Translations under genes and position numbers: made by a program
Origin: Burkholderiales bacterium
GTDB lineage: Bacteria; Pseudomonadota; Gammaproteobacteria; Burkholderiales; Thiobacillaceae
Length of the DNA: 11,118 nucleotides
Assembly (NCBI GenBank): GCA_005793645.1
Contig: SXRG01000083.1
Location: forward strand, 1 to 11,118
Direction: 5' to 3'
The notes under the pieces: model-generated
Databases searched by the model: none
Told to the model about the DNA's origin: nothing
What the model saw: the letters and a program-made list of their open reading frames with translations, nothing else
Part shown: positions 1 through 6,815 of the stretch, piece after piece
How the letters are laid out: each line of letters starts with the position of its first letter
How positions within the stretch are numbered: the first letter of the stretch is position 1

Positions 1-730
1 CGACGGGGATGGCACCCGGGTGTTCGATGGTGAGGGAGGAGATACAGCGCCGCGCATCAACCTGATAGGGGGCGATGATAGCCCCCGTTGGACAGGCCGA
101 AAGACAGGCAGTACAGCTACCGCAATGCTCGGGAACTTCGGGAGTATCGGGTGACAGTGGCAGGTCGGTTAGGAGTTCGCCAAGAAAGAACCAGGAACCG
201 GCGCGAGTCAGGAGTAGGCTGTGCTTTCCGCGCCAGCCGCCGCCGGCGCGGGCGGCAAGTTCAACCTCTAGGAGCGGGGCGCTGTCGGTAAAGGGGCGGT
301 AGCTAAAGGGGCCGATCTCGGCCTCGATCCGGTCGGCCAGTCGTTGCAGGCGGTTGCGTAATAGTTTGTGGTAGTCACGCCCCAGGGCATAACGCGAGAC
401 ATAGGCTCGGTCCGGATCAGCCAGCAGGGCCTCACACTCGATGGGATTGCCTGCATCGGGCAGGTAGTCGAGACGCACGCTGATGAGGCTACGCGTACCG
501 GGCACCAATTCTGTTGCGCGTGCGCGCAGGAGGCTATGTCGGGCCATATAATCCATGTCGCCGTGGAACCCCGCCGCCAACCAGGCTTGTAGGCCAGGTT
601 CGGCATCGGACAGGTCCAGGGGGGCAAAACGGACGGATGCGAAGCCAAGTTCTGCTCCCCAGCGGCGTATGGCGTGTTTGAGTTCCGATTCGGATTGAGG
701 GGTGCGTGAGTGCAGATGGAATTGCGGCAT
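1..730 (-). CDS. queG: Epoxyqueuosine reductase QueG, 5' part (cut by window edge)
   Basis: QueG carries out the last step of queuosine synthesis, a cobalamin- and [4Fe-4S]-dependent reduction of epoxyqueuosine to queuosine in the anticodon wobble position of tRNAs for Asp, Asn, His and Tyr; it is cytosolic. I translated the minus strand from ATG at 730: 243 residues are visible of the roughly 380 usual for the family. Seen: the N-terminal WGAELGF segment (24-30), GDMDYMARH (57-65), the DUF1730-type TDSAPLLE (148-155) with D149 as the likely catalytic Asp, then the ferredoxin-like cluster C203-x2-C206-x2-C209-x3-C213 (CGSCTACLSACPTGAI), and DARRCISSL with C229. The remaining cysteines and the C-terminal repeats lie beyond position 1. 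The start overlaps the 5' end of tsaE on the other strand. The nearest purine-rich tract (GGGAGG) is about 14 bases upstream, longer than ideal, but no better in-frame start is seen. Identity is very secure. Confidence 0.95.
   Translation of the reverse strand, partial: MPQFHLHSRTPQSESELKHAIRRWGAELGFASVRFAPLDLSDAEPGLQAWLAAGFHGDMDYMARHSLLRARATELVPGTRSLISVRLDYLPDAGNPIECEALLADPDRAYVSRYALGRDYHKLLRNRLQRLADRIEAEIGPFSYRPFTDSAPLLEVELAARAGGGWRGKHSLLLTRAGSWFFLGELLTDLPLSPDTPEVPEHCGSCTACLSACPTGAIIAPYQVDARRCISSLTIEHPGAIPV
697..702 (+). promoter_or_regulatory. Shine-Dalgarno-like site for tsaE
   Basis: The bases GAGGGG lie 7 bases before a GTG at 710 and 13 before an in-frame ATG at 716. This spacing favours the GTG as the tsaE start. 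It lies inside the queG coding region, read on the opposite strand. Confidence 0.45.
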
Positions 731-1225
731 GAGGATGATGATAGCCTCCCTTTGGGGCCGCTGGAATTTTGCTTGCCTGATGAGGCGGCTACGCTTGCAC
801 TGGGGGCACGGCTGGCGGGTGTCTTGCAGCCCGGGCTTTATATTGAGCTGGTGGGTGATCTCGGCGCAGGCAAGACGACCTTGGTGCGAGGCCTATTGCG
901 TGCGCTAGGCTATCAGGGGCGGGTCAAGAGTCCGACCTTTACCTTGGTTGAATATTATCCTGTTTTGAGGTTTAATCTCTATCACTTTGATTTATATCGA
1001 TTTGAGGACCCTGAAGAATGGCTGGATGCGGGTTTCCGCGAACATTTCAATGGCGACAGCGTGTGCCTTGTGGAATGGCCACAGAAGGCGGCGGGTTGTC
1101 TTCCGCTGGCCGATGTGACCCTGCGTCTCGATATTGTCGACCAAGGGGTCGGGCGTCTGGCGATGCTTTCCTCTCATACCCTGAACGGTAAAAAATGTCT
1201 CGCGATGCTCGTTACTGGCGGTTGA
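710..1225 (+). CDS. tsaE: tRNA threonylcarbamoyladenosine biosynthesis ATPase TsaE
   Basis: TsaE is the ATPase partner of the TsaB-TsaD complex that makes N6-threonylcarbamoyladenosine at A37 of ANN-decoding tRNAs. Seen in the 171-residue product: the Walker A loop GDLGAGKT (49-56), the family segment VKSPTFTLVE (72-81), HFDLYRF (92-98) with the conserved Asp D94, DPEEWLDAGFREHF (100-113), and LVEWP (120-124) with E122 and W123 as in E. coli TsaE. The product is a little longer than E. coli TsaE (about 153). The start chosen is GTG 710, preceded by GAGGGG; ATG 716 and TTG 752 are alternatives, and TTG 752 would remove the overlap with queG and give a more usual length. Its last 31 bases overlap amiC, so the two are probably translationally coupled. 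In enterobacteria the same pair (tsaE, then an amidase) is adjacent, which supports the call. Confidence 0.93.
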   Translation: MQMELRHEDDDSLPLGPLEFCLPDEAATLALGARLAGVLQPGLYIELVGDLGAGKTTLVRGLLRALGYQGRVKSPTFTLVEYYPVLRFNLYHFDLYRFEDPEEWLDAGFREHFNGDSVCLVEWPQKAAGCLPLADVTLRLDIVDQGVGRLAMLSSHTLNGKKCLAMLVTGG

Positions 1226-2418
1226 AGGCCCCGCTGGCCCTGTTGCTGGCTCTGGGGCTGCCGCAACCTGCTCGGGCCGGTGCTGTGTCGCAGTCTGTCA
1301 GTGCCGTACGGGTGCAACCTTCGCCTGATGCCTCGCGGGTGGTTCTCGAATTTGCCGAGGCTCCGGTGTATCGGCATTTCAGTGTGAAGGGCCCTGAGCG
1401 TTTGGTGATTGATCTGGAAGGGGTTTTGCCCGAGGGTGCCCTGATGGATATCGCGGCGCGACTGCACCCGCAGGATCCCTATATTGCCTCGTTGCGGGTG
1501 GGGCTGAACCGCCCCAATGTGACGCGCTTGGTCATCGAGTTAAAGGCACCAGCGCGGGCGGAAGTGTTCTCGCTTAAACCGGCAGGGAATTATGCCCATC
1601 GGGTCGTCATCGACTTGAAGGGCGAAGCAAAAGCAGAGGCGGTGCTTTCGGCCCCTGCGGCTCCGGTCACTAAAACGCCGCCTCCGCCAGAGGCCAAGCG
1701 TTTGGTCACGGTGGCTATTGATGCCGGACATGGTGGTGAAGACCCTGGTGCGCGGGGTGCGCGAGGTACTTTGGAAAAAACCGTTACCCTGTCGATTGCC
1801 CGTCGGGTTCGGGCACTCATCGAGCAGACAGATACCATGCGCGCGGTCATGATTCGCGAGGGTGATTACTTCATCCCCTTGCACGAGCGGGTTAACAAGG
1901 CGATCAAGGCGGAGGCCGACATCTTCGTTTCCATTCATGCAGACGCCTTCTACAAGGCTAGTGCCAAGGGTTCGTCGGTTTTTAGGCTTTCGGAGAAAGG
2001 GGGCTCATCGGCGCAGGCACGCTGGCTGGCCAAGCGTGAAAACGATGCCGACTTGATGGGTGGTATACGCATCGATACCCGTAACATTTATGCGCGCAAA
2101 GCCATCATGGATATGACAACCGATCAACAGATCCTTGACAGCCAGAAACTGGCCAAATATGTTTTGGAAGAGATCGGTGGGGTTAATGACCTTCATAAGT
2201 CCGTTGTTGAGAATGCGAGCTTTGCCGTCCTCAAGGCGCCAGAGATTCCCTCCATACTGATTGAAACGGCCTTTATTTCTAACCCCGAGGAGGAGCGCAA
2301 GTTGACCGACGAGACGCATCAGGAACGCATTGCGACGGCCATTGTGGCGGGTCTGTCTCGTTATTTTGCCACTAATCCACCTCTCCGCCGTCTTCAAAAG
2401 ACGGCGCGTCTTGATTGA
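1195..2418 (+). CDS. amiC: Periplasmic N-acetylmuramoyl-L-alanine amidase (AmiB/AmiC type)
   Basis: This zinc amidase cleaves the amide bond between MurNAc and L-Ala, splitting septal peptidoglycan during daughter-cell separation. The 407-residue product has a Sec signal peptide (hydrophobic LALLLALGL, probable cut after ARA at residue 28; no twin arginine, unlike E. coli AmiC), an AMIN domain (about 33-145) for septal targeting, a Pro/Ala-rich linker (150-168), and an Amidase_3 domain (170-392). Zinc ligands are H179 (DAGHGGEDPGARG), E194 and H248 (SIHADAF); E357 (ILIETAF) is the catalytic Glu. The segment around 272-295 (ARWLAKRENDADLMGG) matches the autoinhibitory helix region that EnvC/NlpD-type activators displace in this family. 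There is no C-terminal LysM domain, so it is AmiC-like in layout although the tsaE neighbour is amiB in E. coli. ATG 1195 is used; TTG 1222, overlapping the tsaE stop, would also leave a signal peptide. Confidence 0.93.
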   Translation: MSRDARYWRLKAPLALLLALGLPQPARAGAVSQSVSAVRVQPSPDASRVVLEFAEAPVYRHFSVKGPERLVIDLEGVLPEGALMDIAARLHPQDPYIASLRVGLNRPNVTRLVIELKAPARAEVFSLKPAGNYAHRVVIDLKGEAKAEAVLSAPAAPVTKTPPPPEAKRLVTVAIDAGHGGEDPGARGARGTLEKTVTLSIARRVRALIEQTDTMRAVMIREGDYFIPLHERVNKAIKAEADIFVSIHADAFYKASAKGSSVFRLSEKGGSSAQARWLAKRENDADLMGGIRIDTRNIYARKAIMDMTTDQQILDSQKLAKYVLEEIGGVNDLHKSVVENASFAVLKAPEIPSILIETAFISNPEEERKLTDETHQERIATAIVAGLSRYFATNPPLRRLQKTARLD

Positions 2419-2435
2419 TTCCTCTCACTCCTGTC

Positions 2436-2461
2436 ATGGTTCGCAAATATGGTTCGCAAAT
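2436..2461 (+). repeat. Perfect 13-base tandem duplication over the kinase start codon
   Basis: ATGGTTCGCAAAT occurs twice without a gap, at 2436-2448 and 2449-2461. The second copy carries the start codon of the histidine kinase. The first ATG, shifted by 13 bases, is in another frame and opens a 13-codon reading frame (MVRKYGSQICCSP) that stops with TAA at 2475-2477. There is no clear Shine-Dalgarno sequence before either ATG. It looks like a recent slippage duplication. Confidence 0.9.
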
Positions 2462-3738
2462 CTGCTGCTCCCCGTAAACAGGCCGCGAGCGTAGATGCGC
2501 CGACCGCCCCGGTTACACAAGCGGCTCCGTTGACTTCGCCGGTAGCGGAGGTATTGGCCGAGATCGCCAGCAGCATGAGTTCGGATGCCAATATCGAGCA
2601 GATGCTGACCCGTTTTCTAGGCATTATGGTGCGCATCTCCGGGGCTCGTGCGGGGGCCGTGCGGGTGCTGACCGCCGATGGGGGGCACTTGCGTCTGGCC
2701 GGTTCGGTGAATCTTTCCGATCAAGTGTTGGAAAGAGAACGCTTTGTGCCGCTCGGTTGCGGGGTGTGTGGCAAGGCGGTTAGCTCGTTGGTTCCGGAGG
2801 AAGACCGGGTGATGACGGTCTGCGAGAAGCAGGTGCGTCATGCCTATCTGCAACAGGATTGTGCACGCATCTTGGCGATCCCCCTGCGCCACAAGGGCAA
2901 GGTGCTGGGTGTGTACAACCTGTTCATGGAACAGGAACAGGTGATCCCTAATGATGTTCGTTTTCTCTTCAACTCGATCTCAGAGCACCTAGGCATGGCC
3001 CTGGAGAACATGCGTCTCACGCGCGAAAACATGCGCATTTCGTTGATCAGCGAGCGCACCATGCTGGCCAATCAGATCCATGACTCACTGGCGCAGACCT
3101 TAGCCTATGCCAAGATGCGCCTGTCGGTGCTCCATGAAGCCTTGCAGGAGGGTCACATTGACAATACGCAGCGCTATCTGGGTGATGTCGAGGAAGCGGT
3201 TGATATGGCTTATTCCGAGTTGCGCAACCTGATTACCCAGTTCCGCGATCGTATTGACCCACGCGGTTTGGTGCCGGCCCTGACGGAGATGGTGAAGAGT
3301 TTTCGTCAGAAGGCCAATGCAGATGTGGAGTTTCTTAATCTCACTCAGGATGTGATGCTGCTTCCGGAGGAGGAGATCCAGGTCTTCCATATCATTCAGG
3401 AGGCGTTGTACAACATCAGCAAGCACGCTCGGGCGCGGCATGTCATTGTCACGCTTGATCTGGAGGACGGTGAATATGTGGTTAATGTGGCCGATGACGG
3501 GGTGGGTCTGATTGATGCCTCGGCCAGCGTGGGTCGTAGCTTTGGCCTGACCATCATGCGCGAACGGGCCGAGAAATTGGGTGGGCATCTGTTGATCGAA
3601 AGCCGCCCGGCGGGGGGCACTACCGTGCGCTTGCGTTTTCCTGCCGCCAAGGGGGTTGCTAAACCCGATATTGCAACAGCAGCAAGTACTTTGGCTACTT
3701 CCAACGCCACTATCTACAACAAGGGGTTATTCCAATGA
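2449..3738 (+). CDS. Soluble GAF-domain sensor histidine kinase, NarX-like (HisKA_3 family)
   Basis: This is the sensor half of a two-component pair; it should autophosphorylate a His and pass the phosphate to the regulator encoded next. Of 429 residues, 1-30 are Ala/Pro/Thr-rich and probably disordered; 45-185 form a GAF domain (AGAVRVL, ILAIPLRHKGKVLGVYNLF, then SISEHLGMALENMRL); a helical linker follows; 203-270 is the HisKA_3 dimerisation domain with phospho-acceptor H211 (IHDSLAQTLAYAKMRL); 300-397 is the ATPase domain with the N box (IIQEALYNISKHA, N322), VADDGVGL (347-354) and GLTIMRERAEKLGG. The tail 398-429 is low in complexity. No transmembrane segment or periplasmic nitrate-binding module is present, unlike E. 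coli NarX, so it is likely cytosolic. The GAF domain contains C104, C107, C125 and C138, which could bind a metal or Fe-S cluster or sense redox state. The signal is unknown. Its stop overlaps the regulator start (ATGA). Confidence 0.9.
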   Translation: MVRKSAAPRKQAASVDAPTAPVTQAAPLTSPVAEVLAEIASSMSSDANIEQMLTRFLGIMVRISGARAGAVRVLTADGGHLRLAGSVNLSDQVLERERFVPLGCGVCGKAVSSLVPEEDRVMTVCEKQVRHAYLQQDCARILAIPLRHKGKVLGVYNLFMEQEQVIPNDVRFLFNSISEHLGMALENMRLTRENMRISLISERTMLANQIHDSLAQTLAYAKMRLSVLHEALQEGHIDNTQRYLGDVEEAVDMAYSELRNLITQFRDRIDPRGLVPALTEMVKSFRQKANADVEFLNLTQDVMLLPEEEIQVFHIIQEALYNISKHARARHVIVTLDLEDGEYVVNVADDGVGLIDASASVGRSFGLTIMRERAEKLGGHLLIESRPAGGTTVRLRFPAAKGVAKPDIATAASTLATSNATIYNKGLFQ

Positions 3739-4391
3739 GTGCTGTGCGTATCATCCTGGCCGACGACCATACTTTGTTTCGCAAGGGATTAGCCGAATTG
3801 CTGGAACGCGATGGCCATATCCATATCGCGGCCATGACCGGAGATCCGTATCAGGTCGCCGCCCTGTTGCGTGAACACAGTCCGGATGCGGTGATTCTTG
3901 ATCTCAATCTGCCGCCGACCGATGGCATCACCCTGATGCAGGAATTGCGTGCACAAGGGTTTGTGCTGCCGGTTCTAATCCTGACCGTTTCCGAGGCGGA
4001 CCGTGATCTTGCGCGTGCCCTGCGTAATGGGGCCAAGGGGTATTTGCTAAAAAGCATGGAACCGGACGAGGTGATTGAGGCAATTTTGCGTGCGGTACGG
4101 GGTGAAACCGTGGTTGCACCGACGATGACAGCAAAACTGGTGCGTCTTCTGGACCATCGTTCGGATGGAGCGCAGAGTCATAATGATTTGTTGTCGACCC
4201 TGACTCAGCGCGAGCGGGAAATTTTGGCGCATCTGTCGCGTGGTGAGAGTAACAAGGCCATCGCTCGGGCCCTGGATATCAGCTACGACACCGTCAAGCT
4301 GCATGTGCGCCATATCCTCGCCAAGCTTAATCTGACCTCTAGGGTGGAGGCCGCCGTCTTTGCGGTCGAGCAACGATTGTCGCCCGATTAG
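3735..4391 (+). CDS. narL: NarL/FixJ-family response regulator
   Basis: This 218-residue DNA-binding response regulator is the partner of the kinase just upstream: the genes overlap by 4 bases (ATGA) and it has its own AAGGGG ribosome site 9 bases before ATG 3735. The receiver domain (5-122) shows the acidic pair D10/D11, phospho-acceptor D56 (VILDLNLPPTDG), T84 and K106 (GYLLKS). The LuxR-type helix-turn-helix (154-215) begins STLTQREREIL, and its recognition helix region DTVKLHVRHILAKLNLTSRV closely resembles NarL/NarP, including K188. The ending VEAAVFAVEQ also matches the NarL subfamily rather than general FixJ-like regulators. By family it would bind paired heptamers of the TACYYMT type; targets are not visible. 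The symbol reflects subfamily resemblance; response to nitrate or nitrite is not shown by the sequence. Confidence 0.9.
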   Translation: MSAVRIILADDHTLFRKGLAELLERDGHIHIAAMTGDPYQVAALLREHSPDAVILDLNLPPTDGITLMQELRAQGFVLPVLILTVSEADRDLARALRNGAKGYLLKSMEPDEVIEAILRAVRGETVVAPTMTAKLVRLLDHRSDGAQSHNDLLSTLTQREREILAHLSRGESNKAIARALDISYDTVKLHVRHILAKLNLTSRVEAAVFAVEQRLSPD

Positions 4392-4419
4392 GTTTTATAG
4401 CCTGTGCTTGCCTGCTGGA

Positions 4420-4557
4420 TGGGCGAGCATCAGGATCATGGAGGGTGAGGTTCTGAAGGGCAACATCGATATGTTGCATTTGGCCCAGAGTTTTGGTTTT
4501 CGAGTGGAGATCTATCCCGACGACGACGCGATTCGCCGCGTGGTACGCAGGCTTTAG
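4420..4557 (+). pseudogene. Probable C-terminal remnant of a GNAT acetyltransferase
   Basis: An open frame running to TAG at 4555-4557 encodes WASIRIMEGEVLKGNIDMLH followed by LAQSFGFRVEIYPDDDAIRR and a short VVRRL tail. This resembles the end of GNAT domains, especially those fused to acyl-CoA synthetases, where a stretch of the form GEVL-x2-N-x2-ML-x-LA-x2-LGF-x-V is followed by a P-D-D and a short beta strand ending in alternating V/R. The acetyl-CoA binding loop and the rest of the domain are missing. The frame extends upstream only into the end of narL, in a different frame, so no complete gene is possible. An ATG at 4438 would give a 40-residue product, but no ribosome site precedes it. 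I read it as a decayed or truncated gene, possibly left by a rearrangement that joined the narL and cca neighbourhoods. A short functional protein cannot be excluded. Confidence 0.5.
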
Positions 4558-4573
4558 GTTCGGGTGTTATTGG

Positions 4574-5809
4574 CTATTGCTGCGTCGGTAGGTTGGCCTG
4601 AATGGCTGCGATCCTGGCCATATACATGGCCTCAGCCATCTTTTCGGGAGGGGTTTTCTGGGCGATGGCTGCCGCATCAACCCCGCGCACGGCGGCTAGG
4701 GCGGCTTCGAGCGGTGCGCGGGGAGGGTAGTCGCTGTTTTCAAAACCGAGGCGGCCGCGATGGTCGCAGAGGCAGGCCTGGATAAAGTCTTCCAGCCGTT
4801 GCGGTGAACGCAGGGCACCCATATCGGTTAGCAGGCGTAGCATCGTTTTGGGTAGCAGCCCGGTCGCACGCCGGGCCATGCCATGGTGACGGGCAACGGC
4901 GAGCGCGAGTTCGCGGCAGTCGTTGGGTATCCGCAGGCGCTCGCACAGCGGTCCGACTAGTTCGGCGCTGCGTTGCTCGTGGCCATGGTGGCGGGGTAGA
5001 AGGTTAGTCGGCGTCGTCCCCTTGCCCAGGTCATGGCAAAGCACGGCGAAGCGCACCGGCAGACGGGCCCCGGCTTGGGCCGCCGCGTGCAGGCAGAGCA
5101 GCAGATGGGCCCCGGTGTCGATCTCCGGATGAAAATCGGCCCGTTGTGGGACCCCGAACAGGCGCTCGACCTCCGGCAGTAGACGGGCTAGGGCGCCGCA
5201 TTCGCGCAGGACCTCAATCATGCGTTCGGGCTTGGCCTCCATCAGGCCACGGGCCAGTTCCTGCCAGACGCGTTCGGGGACTAGTGCGTCTACCTCGCCG
5301 GCCTCGACCATCGTACGCATTAGTGCCTGCGTCTCGGGTGCGACCTTGAAATCCGTAAAGCGGGCGGCAAAGCGGGCAATGCGCAGGATGCGTACTGGGT
5401 CCTCGGCGAAGGCGGGTGAAACATGGCGGAAAAGGCGTGCGGCCAAATCGTGCTGTCCGCCATGGGGGTCTATGATCTGGCCGTCTGCCGTGCGAGCCAT
5501 GGCGTTGATGGTCAGGTCACGGCGGGCGAGGTCTTCTTCCAGAGTGACGGATGGATTGGCGTGGATGACAAAGCCCCGGTAGCCGGGCGCGGTCTTGCGC
5601 TCAGTACGGGCGAGGGCATATTCCTCATGCGTTTTGGGATGCAGGAAGACGGGGAAGTCTCGCCCAACCGGCTGGTAGCCAGCCGCTATCATTGCCTCTG
5701 GGGCGGCTCCGACGACGACCCAGTCGTGATCCTTGACGGGAAGGTTGAGCAAGGCATCGCGCACCGCACCACCCACTTCGTAGATATGGATGGGCGGTGG
5801 CAAGTGCAT
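4574..5809 (-). CDS. cca: Multifunctional CCA tRNA nucleotidyltransferase / HD-domain phosphohydrolase
   Basis: Cca adds or repairs the 3'-terminal CCA of tRNAs from CTP and ATP without a template; the gammaproteobacterial bifunctional form also has phosphatase and 2'-nucleotidase activity in its HD domain. The 411-residue product matches E. coli Cca in length (412) and order. Seen: VGGAVRDALL (12-21), the metal-binding D27-x-D29 in PVKDHDWVVVG, EEDLARRDLTINAMA (91-105), EDPVRILRIARFAARF (136-151), and the HD domain with H259/D260 in AVLCHDLGKGTTP plus HHGH (274-277). I set the start at ATG 5809; the frame is open for 28 more codons upstream, but these overlap the preceding gene and do not resemble Cca, whereas 5809 has GGAAGA nearby. 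It starts 17 bases after the stop of the epimerase-like gene, indicating one transcription unit. Confidence 0.95.
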   Translation of the reverse strand: MHLPPPIHIYEVGGAVRDALLNLPVKDHDWVVVGAAPEAMIAAGYQPVGRDFPVFLHPKTHEEYALARTERKTAPGYRGFVIHANPSVTLEEDLARRDLTINAMARTADGQIIDPHGGQHDLAARLFRHVSPAFAEDPVRILRIARFAARFTDFKVAPETQALMRTMVEAGEVDALVPERVWQELARGLMEAKPERMIEVLRECGALARLLPEVERLFGVPQRADFHPEIDTGAHLLLCLHAAAQAGARLPVRFAVLCHDLGKGTTPTNLLPRHHGHEQRSAELVGPLCERLRIPNDCRELALAVARHHGMARRATGLLPKTMLRLLTDMGALRSPQRLEDFIQACLCDHRGRLGFENSDYPPRAPLEAALAAVRGVDAAAIAQKTPPEKMAEAMYMARIAAIQANLPTQQ

Positions 5810-5825
5810 AAGTTTTATCTTCCGG

Positions 5826-6764
5826 TCAGCGCCGCGCGTGGATGCGGTAGGTCGCGTAGATGCTGCGGCTATCTTCGTTGCGCAGATAGTCAAGGTTTGC
5901 GGTCAGACTGGCCGGTTGTCCGAAACACGCTGGATAGGCATCGGAACAGATATTATCTGTGCGCAGGGCACGCCAGTTATCGCGGGTCATCATCTTCGGG
6001 CCCGGTACGAATTCCATAGCCATGGCCATGGCGTAGGAGGCCCCTTCGCCCAGCGGCAGGATAAAGCGCTTGAGGTTGCACGCGGATGCTGTGAGGCGCA
6101 CTAATTCCTCTAGGGTGTAGATGGTGTTGCCACAGAGTGTGTAGGTTTGGCCCCAAGTTTCGGGATCGTTAAGGCTGAGGGTAAAGGCGCGCGCGACATC
6201 GTTGATGTGGATCGGCTGGAGGCGGGCCTTGGCACCGGCCAGTGGCAGGGCGGGAGTCAGCGAGAGGAGTTTTGCAAACAGGTTCAGGAAGCTGTCGTCC
6301 GGGCCGAAGATGACCGAGGGCCGGAATACGGTTGGATGCAGGTCATTTGCGGCCAGTACGATGGCCTCGCCTCGAGCCTTGCTTTGCTGGTACAGGCTGG
6401 CTGAATCTGTCGATGCGCCAAGGGCGCTCATGTGCAGGAGGCGGCGTACACCGGTGGCACGACAGGCCGCGACGACCTTGGCGGGGAGCTCTGCATGCAC
6501 CCGTTCAAACTCGGCCGCGCTGCCGTGCAGGATGCCTACCAGGTTGATGACGGCGTCACAATCTTGAAATAGATTTTCCAAGTGGGCCGGGTCGTGGATG
6601 TCTGCCTCGACGGTGGTGACGGTGGGTAGGACATCCAAGTGCCGTAGATCGATGCGACGACGGCCCGGGATGCGGATGGAAACACCTGTTTTAGCGAGCT
6701 GTGCCGTGAGATGGGAACCCACGAAGCCGCCACCGCCGAGGATGCAGATTTGTTTGATTTTCAT
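5826..6764 (-). CDS. Atypical SDR / NDUFA9-like NAD(P)-binding epimerase-family protein
   Basis: The 312-residue protein belongs to the extended or atypical short-chain dehydrogenase group often annotated as complex I NDUFA9 subunit family. Seen: the dinucleotide-binding loop G10-x2-G13-x2-G16 (ILGGGGFVGSHL), R31/R35 shortly after the second strand, which may favour NADP(H), DIHDP (55-59), NLVGIL (74-79), HMSALGA (111-117), the Y125-x3-K129 pair (YQQSKARGE), VFRPSVIFGPDD (146-157), and a C-terminal region with QPIHINDVARA (183-193). The substrate is unknown; bacterial members are not established complex I subunits, and a role in quinone, lipid or sugar metabolism is equally possible. An AGGCAG site lies 6 bases before ATG 6764. 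It is followed at 17 bases by cca and preceded at 51 bases by slt, all on the same strand, so the three are probably co-transcribed. Confidence 0.85.
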   Translation of the reverse strand: MKIKQICILGGGGFVGSHLTAQLAKTGVSIRIPGRRRIDLRHLDVLPTVTTVEADIHDPAHLENLFQDCDAVINLVGILHGSAAEFERVHAELPAKVVAACRATGVRRLLHMSALGASTDSASLYQQSKARGEAIVLAANDLHPTVFRPSVIFGPDDSFLNLFAKLLSLTPALPLAGAKARLQPIHINDVARAFTLSLNDPETWGQTYTLCGNTIYTLEELVRLTASACNLKRFILPLGEGASYAMAMAMEFVPGPKMMTRDNWRALRTDNICSDAYPACFGQPASLTANLDYLRNEDSRSIYATYRIHARR

Positions 6765-6815
6765 GATGTGCTGCCTGATGATGAGAATGGAATGCCGTTA
6801 TCTTACGCCGTCTGG

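Noticed and set aside
268..648. Open minus-strand frame of 126 codons within queG
   Set aside because: It is a shifted frame of queG; the true frame through the same bases shows the whole QueG motif series, while this one matches nothing.
4392..4573. Bidirectional terminator between narL and cca
   Set aside because: No convincing stem with a T-tract was found; only the GNAT-like frame stands out.
5810..5893. 28-codon N-terminal extension of cca
   Set aside because: It lies within the 3' end of the epimerase-like gene, does not resemble Cca, and the start at 5809 gives the family length and a ribosome-site-like tract.
5423..6019. Plus-strand frame of 198 codons across the cca/epimerase junction
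   Set aside because: It opposes two well-supported genes and carries no recognisable domain.
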